Source: Methylotenera sp. (GTDB lineage Bacteria > Pseudomonadota > Gammaproteobacteria > Burkholderiales > Methylophilaceae). Taken from it: a stretch of DNA of 35,800 nucleotides. A model generated the notes under the pieces. The model was not told the DNA's origin. It saw only the letters and a list, made by a program, of their open reading frames with translations, and made no database searches. A program made the position numbers and the translations under genes. Position 1 is the stretch's first letter. Each line of letters starts with the position of its first letter. Positions 1-8,632 of the stretch are shown one piece after another. The DNA is taken from NCBI GenBank assembly GCA_005797835.1, contig SYKG01000007.1, positions 1 to 35,800 on the forward strand. The letters run 5' to 3'.

Positions 1-324
1 GGCATCTCTTGCATCCTCTCGTTTACTTATGGCTGCAATCATGAATTCTTCATTTAAATTCATAGGTAAATCTTTAAGTGAATGCACTGCAATATCAGCT
101 TCTTTATTTTGAAGTGCAACTTCTAATTCTTTAATAAAAAGTCCTTTGCCACCAATTTTAGAAAGTGATTTATTTAGTGTTTCATCTCCTTGTGTTGTCA
201 TGCCGAGAATAGTCACTTCTAATCTTGGATAAAAAGATAAAAGTTGTGACTTTATATATTCGGCTTGGCAAATTGCGAGTGTACTTTCGCGAGTTGCGAT
301 GGTTATATGTTTAGGTTGAGCCAT
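1..324 (-). CDS. hemC: Porphobilinogen deaminase (hydroxymethylbilane synthase), 5' part only
   Basis: This is the first 108 codons of a minus-strand gene that runs off the left edge. HemC joins four porphobilinogen molecules into hydroxymethylbilane in haem synthesis, in the cytoplasm. The translation begins MAQPKHITIATRESTLA and continues with the family segments TQGDE, GGKGLFIKELE, DIAVHSLKDLP and KREDARDA, all typical of the N-terminal domain. The dipyrromethane-cofactor cysteine lies further on and is outside the window. The ATG at 324 has no strong Shine-Dalgarno sequence. The gene diverges from argH across 89 bases. Confidence 0.95.
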   Translation of the reverse strand, partial: MAQPKHITIATRESTLAICQAEYIKSQLLSFYPRLEVTILGMTTQGDETLNKSLSKIGGKGLFIKELEVALQNKEADIAVHSLKDLPMNLNEEFMIAAISKREDARDA

Positions 325-348
325 AATTGAAAATTTAACGAATATGTC

Positions 349-376
349 ATTTTATCATAGGCAAAGCTATTGAAAA
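349..376 (-). promoter_or_regulatory. Candidate hemC promoter
   Basis: Read on the minus strand, TTTTCA (376-371) and TAAAAT (354-349) are 16 bases apart and lie 25 bases before the hemC ATG. The -35 matches the sigma-70 consensus at 4 of 6 positions and the -10 at 5 of 6. The surrounding DNA is AT-rich, so chance matches are likely. Confidence 0.35.
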
Positions 377-400
377 TTTAGAAAATCATAAGCTTTAGCA

Positions 401-406
401 TATACT
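401..406 (+). promoter_or_regulatory. Candidate argH -10 box next to the start codon
   Basis: TATACT fits a -10 hexamer. The -35 region 17 bases upstream (TTAGAA, 378-383) is weak. The box ends only 7 bases before the argH ATG at 414, so if it is used the transcript would start at or just before the start codon. Confidence 0.3.
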
Positions 407-413
407 TTCATTT

Positions 414-1805
414 ATGGCTAAAAATGATACAAAAAAAGGAAATTGGTCAGGCAGATTTAATGAGCCTGTGACAGAACTCGTCAAAAGATTTACCGCTTCT
501 ATAGGTTTTGATCATAAATTAGCACTTTATGATATTGATGGTTCATTGGCTCACGCTGAAATGTTAGCTGCACAAAAAATTATTACACAGAAAGATTTAA
601 AAGCGATTCAAAGTGGTTTAAAAAGTATTCAAAAAGAAATTTTAGCAGGTAATTTTAAATGGTCTACTGATTTAGAGGACGTGCATTCAAACATAGAAAA
701 AAGACTAATAGACAAAGTCGGTGACGCAGGTAAAAAACTTCATACAGGCAGGTCACGAAATGATCAAGTCGCAACAGACTTGAAATTGTGGCTAAGAGCT
801 GTGATAGACGAAATTATTCAAAAGATTAGATTACTTCAGCTGTCTATTGTTCAATTAGCAGATAAACATCAAAAAACGATCATGCCAGGATTTACTCATC
901 TTCAGGTCGCGCAACCTGTAACTTTCGGTCATCATTTGATGGCTTATTATGAAATGTTACAAAGAGATCTTACAAGATTTGAAGACGCCAGAAAGAGAAT
1001 GAATCATTTACCCCTGGGGTCCGCTGCTCTTGCAGGCACAGGTTATCCCATTGATAGATATAGGGTTGCTAAAAAACTGAAATTTGCAGATGTGTGTGAA
1101 AACTCTTTAGATGCAGTTTCTGATAGAGATTTTGCAATTGAATTTACTTTTGCTGGATCTTTACTCATGACGCATTTATCGAGGTTCTCAGAAGAACTCA
1201 TTATATGGTCGAGCGCCATGATTGGTTTTGTTGAAATTGCCGATAGATTTTGTACAGGTTCATCTATCATGCCGCAAAAAAAGAATCCAGATGTCCCTGA
1301 GTTAGTCAGAGGCAAAACAGGAAGAGTGACTGGCCATTTGATGGGACTCCTTATGCTGATGAAAGCACAACCACTTGCATACAACAAAGACAATCAAGAG
1401 GATAAAGAACCTCTTTTTGATACAGCAAATACACTTTTAGATGTATTGACGATTTATGCAGATATGCTAAAGGGCATTACAGTTAATGAAAAAAATATGA
1501 AGGAAGCTGCTTTGAAAGGGTATGCCACTGCCACAGATTTAGCTGATTATCTTGTAAGTAAGGGCATAGCATTTAAAGATGCCCATGAGATTGTTGCAAA
1601 AGTTGTTAATGCAGCGATTAAAAAGAAATGTAATTTATCTGAACTTAAGTTAGATGAATTGAAAAAATTTAGTAAGGTCATTTCAAATGATATTTATAGC
1701 CACCTAACACTTGAAGGTTCAATTAAATCTAAAAACCATATTGGTGGAACATCATTCGAGCAAGTTAAAAAATCTATAAATAAAGCAAAACAAAGATTAA
1801 AGTAG
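414..1805 (+). CDS. argH: Argininosuccinate lyase
   Basis: ArgH splits argininosuccinate into arginine and fumarate, the last step of arginine synthesis, in the cytoplasm. The 463 residues match the usual family length. The fumarase/aspartase-superfamily signature [12 protein letters not shown] lies at residues 282-293 and supplies the mobile catalytic serine loop. [14 protein letters not shown] and the [16 protein letters not shown] stretch (catalytic His region) are also present. The protein starts [15 protein letters not shown], as the family does, so the ATG is likely correct although no Shine-Dalgarno sequence precedes it. It converges with the efflux operon, 9 bases apart, with no obvious terminator. 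argC of the same pathway is at 23178. Confidence 0.97.
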   Translation: MAKNDTKKGNWSGRFNEPVTELVKRFTASIGFDHKLALYDIDGSLAHAEMLAAQKIITQKDLKAIQSGLKSIQKEILAGNFKWSTDLEDVHSNIEKRLIDKVGDAGKKLHTGRSRNDQVATDLKLWLRAVIDEIIQKIRLLQLSIVQLADKHQKTIMPGFTHLQVAQPVTFGHHLMAYYEMLQRDLTRFEDARKRMNHLPLGSAALAGTGYPIDRYRVAKKLKFADVCENSLDAVSDRDFAIEFTFAGSLLMTHLSRFSEELIIWSSAMIGFVEIADRFCTGSSIMPQKKNPDVPELVRGKTGRVTGHLMGLLMLMKAQPLAYNKDNQEDKEPLFDTANTLLDVLTIYADMLKGITVNEKNMKEAALKGYATATDLADYLVSKGIAFKDAHEIVAKVVNAAIKKKCNLSELKLDELKKFSKVISNDIYSHLTLEGSIKSKNHIGGTSFEQVKKSINKAKQRLK

Positions 1806-1814
1806 AAAATAGTT

Positions 1815-3212
1815 TTAATTGATAGACCAGCCACCACCTAGTGACTTAAATAATTCAACACTTGCTATAAGTCTGAGTTGCCTCTTCTGAATATATGCAA
1901 TTGATGCGTCATTAAAAACTCGCTGAGCATCAAGGTATTCTAAGTAACTTGAATAACCTGCTTTATAACGATTTGATGAAATATCCATTGCTTTTTTTGC
2001 CGCTTCTTGTGAAAGCTTTAAATCGTTTTCTTGCACAGTATATTCATTAAAAGCAGCGAGGGCATCATTTACCTCTTTAAAAGCATTTTGTATAGAAGAT
2101 TCATAATAATTAAGAGCTTGTTTTTGTTTCGCATTAGCCTGAGCAATGCGAGCCCTAGCTTTACCAGCATCGAAAATTGGCAAGGTTAATCCAAGCCCTA
2201 AACCCCATATGTTTGCACCAGGCTTGTTAATATTTTTTAACTCCATACTTTCTCTGCCAAAGTTTGCTGTTAATGAAATATTTGGGAAAAGCGCTGCTTT
2301 TGCGACACCAATATTCGCATTAGCTGCAATCATCATTTGTTCAGCTTCTTTAATATCAGGACGGGCTTCTAAAAGTTTTGAAGGAAGATTCGCAGGCGGG
2401 ATTGGAGGTACTATTACGCCATCAAGTGTATTTTCAGGAATACTTAAATACATATCTCCCGATAGAAGGACAAGTTGATTAAAAATAATTTCACGTTGAC
2501 GATTTACATCACTGAGTTGCGCTTTAATATTATTTAAAAATGTTTCTGCTTGATAATAATCTAGAGTTGAAACTAAACCACTTTCAAAACGTTTTTTTGT
2601 TAAGCTTAAGTTCTCTTCACGGTATTTAACATTATTTTTTAAAATCAAAATTTGTGAATCTAAACTTCGAAGTAATAAATAATTACTTGTTAAAACACTT
2701 TGCAAACTTAATATCACCGTATCTTTTGAGTATTGTGAGGAAACATATTCTGCTTTGGCTGATTCTTTTGCTCGACGTAACCTTCCCCAAAAGTCAATTT
2801 CAAAAGATGTTCCTAGTTGGATATTAAAATTTTTACGATATGGCCTCGCAAGACTTGAAGGAATCACACCAAATTCAGTTGCTTTTGTTCGATTACCTTG
2901 GGACGTGAGATCAATAGTCGGTATGAGTGCTGCTCCCACTTCTCTCAGATACGCATCTGCTTCTTCTAGTTTAGCTATAGCTGCATTAATATCTAAGTTT
3001 TTAAGTAATGCTTTGTCCATCAGATCGTTTAATACAGGATCTTGATAATGTTTCCACCACATATTTAAATCAGTAAGATTATTTTCTTGATTTATCTGGT
3101 TACGAAAAGTTTGAGGAATATCTGTTTCAGGACGTTTATAGTCTGGCCCAATCAAAGTACATCCTGCAATTAAAAAAATAGTGAACAGAAGATAATTTAT
3201 TTTAGATTTCAT
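1815..3212 (-). CDS. Outer-membrane efflux channel lipoprotein (TolC/OprM/NodT family)
   Basis: This is the last gene of the efflux operon and encodes the trimeric outer-membrane exit duct of the RND pump. I place the start at the ATG at 3212, which gives MKSKINYLLFTIFLIAGC, a lipoprotein signal peptide with lipobox IAGC. A reading frame extends 7 codons further upstream but would spoil the signal peptide. The mature part begins with IGPDYKRPE, a usual start for OprM/NodT proteins, and contains two outer-membrane-efflux repeats rich in alpha-helical heptads. ARPDIKEAEQMMIAANANIGVAK is typical of the second repeat, though here it is noted only by its short pieces RPDIKEAEQ and ANIGVAKA. The start overlaps the end of the pump gene by 11 bases. 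Confidence 0.92.
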   Translation of the reverse strand: MKSKINYLLFTIFLIAGCTLIGPDYKRPETDIPQTFRNQINQENNLTDLNMWWKHYQDPVLNDLMDKALLKNLDINAAIAKLEEADAYLREVGAALIPTIDLTSQGNRTKATEFGVIPSSLARPYRKNFNIQLGTSFEIDFWGRLRRAKESAKAEYVSSQYSKDTVILSLQSVLTSNYLLLRSLDSQILILKNNVKYREENLSLTKKRFESGLVSTLDYYQAETFLNNIKAQLSDVNRQREIIFNQLVLLSGDMYLSIPENTLDGVIVPPIPPANLPSKLLEARPDIKEAEQMMIAANANIGVAKAALFPNISLTANFGRESMELKNINKPGANIWGLGLGLTLPIFDAGKARARIAQANAKQKQALNYYESSIQNAFKEVNDALAAFNEYTVQENDLKLSQEAAKKAMDISSNRYKAGYSSYLEYLDAQRVFNDASIAYIQKRQLRLIASVELFKSLGGGWSIN

Positions 3213-6200
3213 AATCTTCAATTTTATTAACAATATTTGAATGGGTATTGATATGATCTTTACGATTTTTATTTAGCCAAACAAAAAATAGAGGAATAAA
3301 AATAGTGGCAATAAAGGTAGCAAAAATCATTCCTCCAAATACTCCAGTTCCCATCGATTGACGAGCTGCAGCTCCAGCCCCCGTGGCGACTAATAAGGGA
3401 ACGATACCAAAAACAAATGCCATAGAGGTCATTATAATGGGTCTAAATCTAAGTCGAGCTGCTTCGAGAGCTGCTTCCATAATGGGCATACCCTCCTCCA
3501 TTTTTTGACTTGCAAATTCAACAATTAGAATTGCATTTTTAGCGGCTAGACCAATTAAAGTAATTAAACCAATCTGAAAATAAATATCATTTGGCATGGC
3601 ACGAATAGTAACTGCAATAAATGCTCCTGTTAGTGCAAAAGGGACTGCCATAATTACAGAGAGAGGTAAAATCCATGTTTCGAACTGCGCTGCCAGAATT
3701 AAAAAAACTATAATAATGGCAAAACCAAATGCAAAGAGAGCTGCAGAGCCTGTTCGTTTTTCTTGATAAGTTTGGCCTGTCCAAGCCATTTGATAGCCAT
3801 CAGGTAGATTTTCCTTTGCAATTCTTTCAACGAGTTTAATTGCGTCACCCGAACTAATTTCTGGAGCACCAGCTGCTAATACTTTTGCGGAGAGGAGCCC
3901 ATTAAAACGTTCCAGTTGTTCAGCACCTAAAATACTATTTACTGAGCTTACTGCTGAAAGGGGAACCATAACGCCTGAACTTGAACGAACATATACTTTA
4001 CCTAAATCGTCAGGTTTCATCCTATAATATGCTTCCGCTTGAAGTTGAACACGATAAGTTCTTCCTGATTTATTAAAGTCATTGATGTAAAGCGATCCCA
4101 TGGTACTTTGTAAGGTGTCATAAATGCTTGAGACAGGAATACCTAAGCTTATCGCTTTTGCTTCATCTACCTCCACAAAAAGTTGGGGCACTGTAGGTCG
4201 AAAAAATGAATTGATACCTGTAAGGCGAGGTTCTTTCTTTAACGCCTCAATAAATAAATTCATTGCAGCAAATAAATGCAATGGATTTGTATCGGCGCGA
4301 CTTTGAATATAAATTTCCATACTACCTGAGCTACCTAAGCCTCGAATAGAAGGTGGATTAAATGCAATTGCCAGACCATCAGGCTGCATCATGCCGATAC
4401 CGAAAAGTTTTTTGACAATGTCACTCGCAGAGCTTTTACGTTCTGCCCAATCTTTTAACCTTACAAATATAGTGGCTACGTTTGACTTGTTCCCCCCACC
4501 AATGAGGTCATAGCCATTGACAGCGAATTGGAAAGTGCTTGCAGGGTCAGCAGCAATCGCAGAGCGAACGGCTTCAGTTGTTTTGGAAGTACGATTAATT
4601 GTTGCGCCATCAGGAAGGACTACCGCTGTAATGACATAACCTTGATCTTCGGAAGGAATAAAACTTGTAGGTGTAGTTTTAAAAAGGAAAACTGAGGCTA
4701 AGACAATACCAATAAATACAATACCACCAATGAAACGATGTTTTAAAGTGCTGCGGACAACCTTAATGTAAAAATGAGTTAAACGATGAAAAACATGATT
4801 AAAGCGATCAAAAAACTTTGAGTGGATATTATTTGGATTTAAGATTATTGCACATAGTGCAGGCGTCAGTGTAAGAGCGACAATTCCCGAAATGACAACA
4901 GCAATAGCTACAGTTACTGCAAATTGGCGATACAGCTCTCCTGCAATACCCCCCATAAATGCGACGGGAATAAATACAGCACATAATACTAATACAATCG
5001 CAACGACAGCAGCAGCAACTTGCTCCATGGATTTAATAGCCGCTTTAATCGGAGAAAGCTTCTCTTCCGACATGAGGCGCTCAATATTCTCTAGAACAAC
5101 AATTGCATCATCTACGACGATACCAACGGATAAGACCATCGCGAAAAGTGTGAGTGTATTTATTGAGAAACCAAAAAGATATAAACCTGCAAATGTTCCT
5201 ATAAGTGAAATTGGTACAGCAATAATTGGAATTAGAGTAGCACGCCAGTTTTGTAAAAATAGAAATACAACAATCACCACAAGAACCATTGCTTCAGCAA
5301 GTGTTATAAATACTTCTTTCATAGAAGCTTTGACAAAGTTACTTGTGTCATAAGGTATTTCAAAATCCATACCTTTTGGGAAGCGCTCTTTGAGTTCAGC
5401 CATTTTCTCTTTAATACCTTTCGCGGTATCGAGCGCATTAGCTCCAGTTTGAAGAAAAATAGGAATACCCACACCAGGCTTGCCGTTTAATGTTGTATTG
5501 ATATCATAGGTTTGAGCCCCCAATTCAATACGCGCGATGTCTTTGAGATAAAGGATGCCATTAGGACCCCCAGCTCTAACAATAATATTTCCAAATTGAT
5601 CGGGGTCGAGTAAGCGACCTTTTGCATTCACCGTGTATATCAGCTGCTGATCACTTAAAGAAGGTTCTTCGCCAATTTTCCCGGCTGCATACTGTGCGTT
5701 TTGGCTTTGAATGGCTGTTGCAATATCACTGGTGGTGATACCAAGTTGAGCCATGCGATCTGGTTTAAGCCAGATTCGCATTGAGAAGTCGCGGGCACCA
5801 AAAATATTAGCATCACCCACGCCTTTGACGCGTTTGATTTCATCTAAAACATTTAGCGTTGCATAATTACTTAAATAAAGTGGATCAAATTGTTTGTTTT
5901 TTGATGTGAGCATAACCACCAAAAGAATGTCATTTGATTTTTTTCGAACAATGACACCTGTTCGTCTTACCATCTCAGGTAATCGTGGCGCTGCAATATT
6001 GACACGGTTACTTACATTGAAAGTGGCTTGATTAATATTTGTACCAATCTCAAAAGTTACAGTGATATTAAGAGTTCCGCTTGAATCTGTGCTCGAATTA
6101 AAATAGAGAAGGCCTTCAAGACCGCTTAACTGTTCTTCAATGGGACCTGCTACGGTTTTAGAGAGTGTTTCAGCACTAGCGCCTGGATAATTTGCTGTAA

Positions 6201-6333
6201 TAACGACTGTCGGCGGTGCAATTTGAGGGTACTGTGCAATCGATAATTTAAGAGCAGCGGCAATACCAGCCAAGACAATAATGATTGAGATTACCGCAGC
6301 AAAAATAGGCCGCATAATAAAAAATTTACTCAT
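3202..6333 (-). CDS. RND multidrug efflux pump, inner-membrane permease (AcrB/MexB, HAE1 family)
   Basis: This is a proton-driven inner-membrane pump that exports hydrophobic or amphiphilic compounds through the adaptor and channel encoded beside it. The 1043 residues match AcrB-type length. It starts MSKFFIMRPIFAAVISIIIV (TM1), followed by the periplasmic NYPGASAETLSKTVAGPIEEQ region. The proton-relay pair Asp-Asp is seen at residues 408-409 in GIVVDDAIVVLENIER. The partner lysine of the second half is in GLAAKNAILIVEFA. The Thr-rich GTFAGLYLFGFSINTLTLFAMVLS helix is also of this family (short pieces: FGFSINTLTLFAMVL). The ATG shares one base with the adaptor stop codon (TAATG), which suggests coupled translation. 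The substrate cannot be told from sequence. Confidence 0.96.
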   Translation of the reverse strand: MSKFFIMRPIFAAVISIIIVLAGIAAALKLSIAQYPQIAPPTVVITANYPGASAETLSKTVAGPIEEQLSGLEGLLYFNSSTDSSGTLNITVTFEIGTNINQATFNVSNRVNIAAPRLPEMVRRTGVIVRKKSNDILLVVMLTSKNKQFDPLYLSNYATLNVLDEIKRVKGVGDANIFGARDFSMRIWLKPDRMAQLGITTSDIATAIQSQNAQYAAGKIGEEPSLSDQQLIYTVNAKGRLLDPDQFGNIIVRAGGPNGILYLKDIARIELGAQTYDINTTLNGKPGVGIPIFLQTGANALDTAKGIKEKMAELKERFPKGMDFEIPYDTSNFVKASMKEVFITLAEAMVLVVIVVFLFLQNWRATLIPIIAVPISLIGTFAGLYLFGFSINTLTLFAMVLSVGIVVDDAIVVLENIERLMSEEKLSPIKAAIKSMEQVAAAVVAIVLVLCAVFIPVAFMGGIAGELYRQFAVTVAIAVVISGIVALTLTPALCAIILNPNNIHSKFFDRFNHVFHRLTHFYIKVVRSTLKHRFIGGIVFIGIVLASVFLFKTTPTSFIPSEDQGYVITAVVLPDGATINRTSKTTEAVRSAIAADPASTFQFAVNGYDLIGGGNKSNVATIFVRLKDWAERKSSASDIVKKLFGIGMMQPDGLAIAFNPPSIRGLGSSGSMEIYIQSRADTNPLHLFAAMNLFIEALKKEPRLTGINSFFRPTVPQLFVEVDEAKAISLGIPVSSIYDTLQSTMGSLYINDFNKSGRTYRVQLQAEAYYRMKPDDLGKVYVRSSSGVMVPLSAVSSVNSILGAEQLERFNGLLSAKVLAAGAPEISSGDAIKLVERIAKENLPDGYQMAWTGQTYQEKRTGSAALFAFGFAIIIVFLILAAQFETWILPLSVIMAVPFALTGAFIAVTIRAMPNDIYFQIGLITLIGLAAKNAILIVEFASQKMEEGMPIMEAALEAARLRFRPIIMTSMAFVFGIVPLLVATGAGAAARQSMGTGVFGGMIFATFIATIFIPLFFVWLNKNRKDHINTHSNIVNKIEDYEI

Positions 6334-7457
6334 TATTTTTTTAAGCTCGGTATATGGGTGACAGACATACCCGGACGAACTTTAATAAGATTATCAATTA
6401 TGACTCTATCCCCTGATTGCAGTCCACCCAATACAACCCAGTCTTTTCCTTTCCATTCACCAGTAATAACAGGGCGAGGTGTAGCCTGATTTTTTTCATT
6501 GACCACAAAAACAAAATTACCTTGATCTGAATTAAGAATAGCTAATTGAGGCAATAAAAATACACCATCTTTTTTACCTGTGGTTACACGAACGCGAACA
6601 AATTGACCAGGTAATATTTGACGTTCATTATTTTCAAATGTGGCACGAAGTTCTTGAGTGCCGAGTGATGGATTAATTTCACTCGCTGCAAAATTTATTT
6701 TTCCTTTTTTAGTGTACTCATTTCCGTCAGGAAGAATAATAGAAACTTCCTCCACATTTTTTTCATTTAATGCACCCCCTAGTTTTTTTAGTTCATTATC
6801 TGAAAAACTAAAGCGAACCCAAATTGGGTTCACCTGAGCTAATGTCGTAAGTAAACTTGTATTTGCAGAAATGAGGGCACCTTCAGAGAATTGAAAACGA
6901 CCTGAGATACCATCTACAGGAGCCGTGACGTTAGTATAAGAAAGATTAAGTTCAGCTTGTTTTAAATTTGCAAGACTTTGCGAGAGAGCAGCGATACTGA
7001 TAGATTCATCGGATGTTGCGTTATCAAATTCTCGCTGACTAATGGATTGAGATTCAATTAATCCTTCTAAACGTTTTTTCTCTCGTTTCGCTTGTTCAGC
7101 CCGAGCAAGGCTTTGATTGAATTGCGCACGTGCTTGATCTAAGGCTATTTTATATGGGACAGGATCAATATTAAATAATGTTTGACCCGCCTTAACTTCG
7201 GAGCCTTCATTGTATTTTCGTTTTAATAAAATACCGCCAACGCGAGGCCTAATTTCAACTTCTTTAGCTCCTTCGGTTTGGCCTACTGCTTCAGCTGAAA
7301 TAGGAACACTCAAGGGCATTGCTTCAACCATGGTTACAGGCATTACAAAATTAGGTGGTATGCCACTTTGCTCAGGAGGTTTATGGCAGCCAACCAAGAT
7401 AAGCATTAGAAAAGGGAAGAGCAAAATAGATCTTAATGGCAGGAAATGGCTTAACAA
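6333..7457 (-). CDS. RND efflux periplasmic adaptor lipoprotein (AcrA/MexA family)
   Basis: This is the membrane-fusion protein linking the pump to the outer-membrane channel, and the first gene of the three-gene operon. It has a lipoprotein signal ending LILVGC and a split lipoyl domain (RPRVGGILLKRKYNEGSEV and TNVTAPVDGISGRF) flanking an alpha-helical hairpin (ALDQARAQFNQSLARAEQAK). A beta-barrel domain follows, with VNPIWVRFSFSDNEL. No ATG lies upstream of the signal peptide. I choose TTG at 7457 because GGAG sits 6 bases before it. The TTG at 7469 (378 residues) is open too, but has no good ribosome site. Confidence 0.92.
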   Translation of the reverse strand: MLSHFLPLRSILLFPFLMLILVGCHKPPEQSGIPPNFVMPVTMVEAMPLSVPISAEAVGQTEGAKEVEIRPRVGGILLKRKYNEGSEVKAGQTLFNIDPVPYKIALDQARAQFNQSLARAEQAKREKKRLEGLIESQSISQREFDNATSDESISIAALSQSLANLKQAELNLSYTNVTAPVDGISGRFQFSEGALISANTSLLTTLAQVNPIWVRFSFSDNELKKLGGALNEKNVEEVSIILPDGNEYTKKGKINFAASEINPSLGTQELRATFENNERQILPGQFVRVRVTTGKKDGVFLLPQLAILNSDQGNFVFVVNEKNQATPRPVITGEWKGKDWVVLGGLQSGDRVIIDNLIKVRPGMSVTHIPSLKK

Positions 7458-7500
7458 CTGAAACTCCAACTTTAATAATATGGATGCAGAAAAGTACCTT

Positions 7501-7516
7501 AAATGTGATTACATTT
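7501..7516. promoter_or_regulatory. Operator-like dyad upstream of the efflux operon
   Basis: The perfect inverted repeat AAATGT-GATT-ACATTT lies 44 bases before the adaptor start. A possible -10 (TAATAT on the minus strand, 7544-7539) lies just upstream of it, so a repressor bound here would sit in the early transcribed region. Operators of TetR-type regulators often look like this, but no regulator gene is adjacent. Two further dyads occur nearby: AATTGC-T-GCAATT (7554-7566) and TAAATAATTATTTA (7572-7585). Confidence 0.35.
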
Positions 7517-7586
7517 TACTCTGAAAAAGGAATGCCTCATATTACACGGGTGGAATTGCTGCAATTGTAAATAAATAATTATTTAC

Positions 7587-8291
7587 TCACGAAAATAGAT
7601 GGGCTAAGCCAAAAGCAGCCGAAGAAGCTAAGGCTCCAATCACTAGTGTTTGCATAGCTGAACGCCCTTGATTGACTCCTGTAAAGCGACCTTTAATCCA
7701 GCCAAAAAGAATAAGTGCAATACTTGTAACAATTATAGACATCTCTAGTGCAGATCCAACATCAGATATGAGGATGTAGGGCGTTAGAGGAATGAGTCCG
7801 CCCACAATATAAGCTATTGAAATAGTCGTGGCACTTACTATAGCTCTTTTTGGGTCAGGTCTTTCTAAATTTAATTCAAATTTCATCATGAATTTTAGCC
7901 AGCGTTCAGGCTTAGATGTGATGGCTTCTACGACCGATTTTAGTGAACTCCCTTTGAGCCCATATTCAGACAGAATATCTTCAACCTCTGAAATTTCACG
8001 GTCTCGTAGATGTTTGATTTCATAGGCTTCACGCTTTAACTCAGCATCATAATGTTCAATATCTGTTTTACCGGCTAAATATCCGCCAAGTCCCATTGCA
8101 ATTGACCCTGCTGCAACTTCGGCTAGTCCAGCTGTTACAATAATCGCTGAGGAATCTATAGCTGCTGATAAGCCTGCAGCTAGTGCAAACGGAACTGTGA
8201 GTCCATCTGCCATACCAATCACGACATCCCGAACTATTTGCGTAGAAGTAAAATGTGATTCAAAATGATGCGCATGCTGATCGTTTGACAT
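7587..8291 (-). CDS. VIT1/CCC1-family iron/manganese transporter
   Basis: This is a predicted inner-membrane protein of the VIT1/CCC1 family, whose members move Fe2+ or Mn2+ out of the cytosol. The 234 residues are near the family norm. After a His-rich start (DQHAHHFESH) comes VIRD-type VRDVVIGMADGLTVPFALAAG, seen here as IVRDVVIGMADGL, the family's first helix with its acidic residue. AAGSIAMGLGGYLA then leads into a charged helical cytoplasmic stretch (DIEHYDAELKREAYEIKH) with many acidic/His residues that binds metal in relatives. Three hydrophobic helices close the protein (SIAYIVGGLIPLTPY; IIVTSIALILFGWIKGRF; TLVIGALASSAAFGLAHL). An AAGAG ribosome site precedes the ATG by 7 bases. Metal specificity is not readable. 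Confidence 0.88.
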   Translation of the reverse strand: MSNDQHAHHFESHFTSTQIVRDVVIGMADGLTVPFALAAGLSAAIDSSAIIVTAGLAEVAAGSIAMGLGGYLAGKTDIEHYDAELKREAYEIKHLRDREISEVEDILSEYGLKGSSLKSVVEAITSKPERWLKFMMKFELNLERPDPKRAIVSATTISIAYIVGGLIPLTPYILISDVGSALEMSIIVTSIALILFGWIKGRFTGVNQGRSAMQTLVIGALASSAAFGLAHLFS

Positions 8292-8317
8292 ACATATCTC
8301 TTTAAATTTTAATCTAG

Positions 8318-8345
8318 TTAAAATACTATATATTAGATTTATAAT
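8318..8345 (+). promoter_or_regulatory. Candidate promoter for the small membrane-protein gene
   Basis: A perfect TATAAT (8340-8345) lies 42 bases before the ATG at 8387, with a weak TTAAAA (8318-8323) 16 bases upstream. An inverted repeat AATCTA (8311-8316) / TAGATT (8334-8339) sits over it, in the divergent spacer shared with the metal transporter. The region is nearly all A and T, so confidence is low. Confidence 0.3.
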
Positions 8346-8386
8346 TTTTACATTACTGGACTTTTTTCTATATTAAGGACTTAAAA

Positions 8387-8632
8387 ATGAAACAATGTAC
8401 TTACAATATAATAGCTTTATTAGTTTTTGCTTTGTCATTCTCTTACCTACCAACAGCCGCATATGAATATCACTGTGTCTATGATGGCATGACAAGCTTT
8501 AACGTGCCTATTTTTATATTCCAACAAGTTTTTTTAGCTACAATTCTTTTCATCATTAGTCGTTATGGTTTTAAAGATGGCAAAATGGTTTGCTGGGCAG
8601 CATGTGGACCTAAAAAGAATAAAAATAATTAG
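8387..8632 (+). CDS. Small predicted membrane protein, function unknown
   Basis: I do not recognise this 81-residue protein. It has two hydrophobic segments, residues about 6-25 and 40-59, and a lysine/asparagine-rich C-terminal tail (KKNKNN), consistent with a hairpin with both ends in the cytoplasm. Alternatively the first segment is a signal peptide (weak site after PTAA). Cysteines are at positions 4, 30, 69 and 73. The last two, in MVCWAACG, could bind metal or lipid, but that is only a guess. AAGGA lies 7 bases before the ATG, so it looks translated. It diverges from the metal transporter, and its stop overlaps by 4 bases the stop of the small basic gene on the other strand. Confidence 0.65.
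   Translation: MKQCTYNIIALLVFALSFSYLPTAAYEYHCVYDGMTSFNVPIFIFQQVFLATILFIISRYGFKDGKMVCWAACGPKKNKNN

Noticed and set aside
4892-5353. A 153-codon open frame antisense to the efflux pump gene
   Set aside because: Its composition (runs of Thr, Ile, Ala) is what the opposite strand of a membrane-protein gene gives; no ribosome site and no recognisable motif. The same applies to other antisense frames inside argH, nusA and infB.
7501-7516. CRP/FNR-type binding site
   Set aside because: The half-sites TGTGA and TCACA would need a 6-base gap; here the dyad is TGT-GATT-ACA, so it does not fit CRP.
7567-7586. AT-rich hairpin right after the metal-transporter stop as a terminator
   Set aside because: The stem is all A/T except its end pair, and no T run follows on the minus strand. 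It is better listed as a dyad in the efflux-operon upstream region.
8347-8374. Promoter TTTACA-16-TATATT before the small membrane-protein gene
   Set aside because: Transcription would begin about 6 bases before the ATG and lose the AAGGA ribosome site, so the TATAAT at 8340 was preferred.
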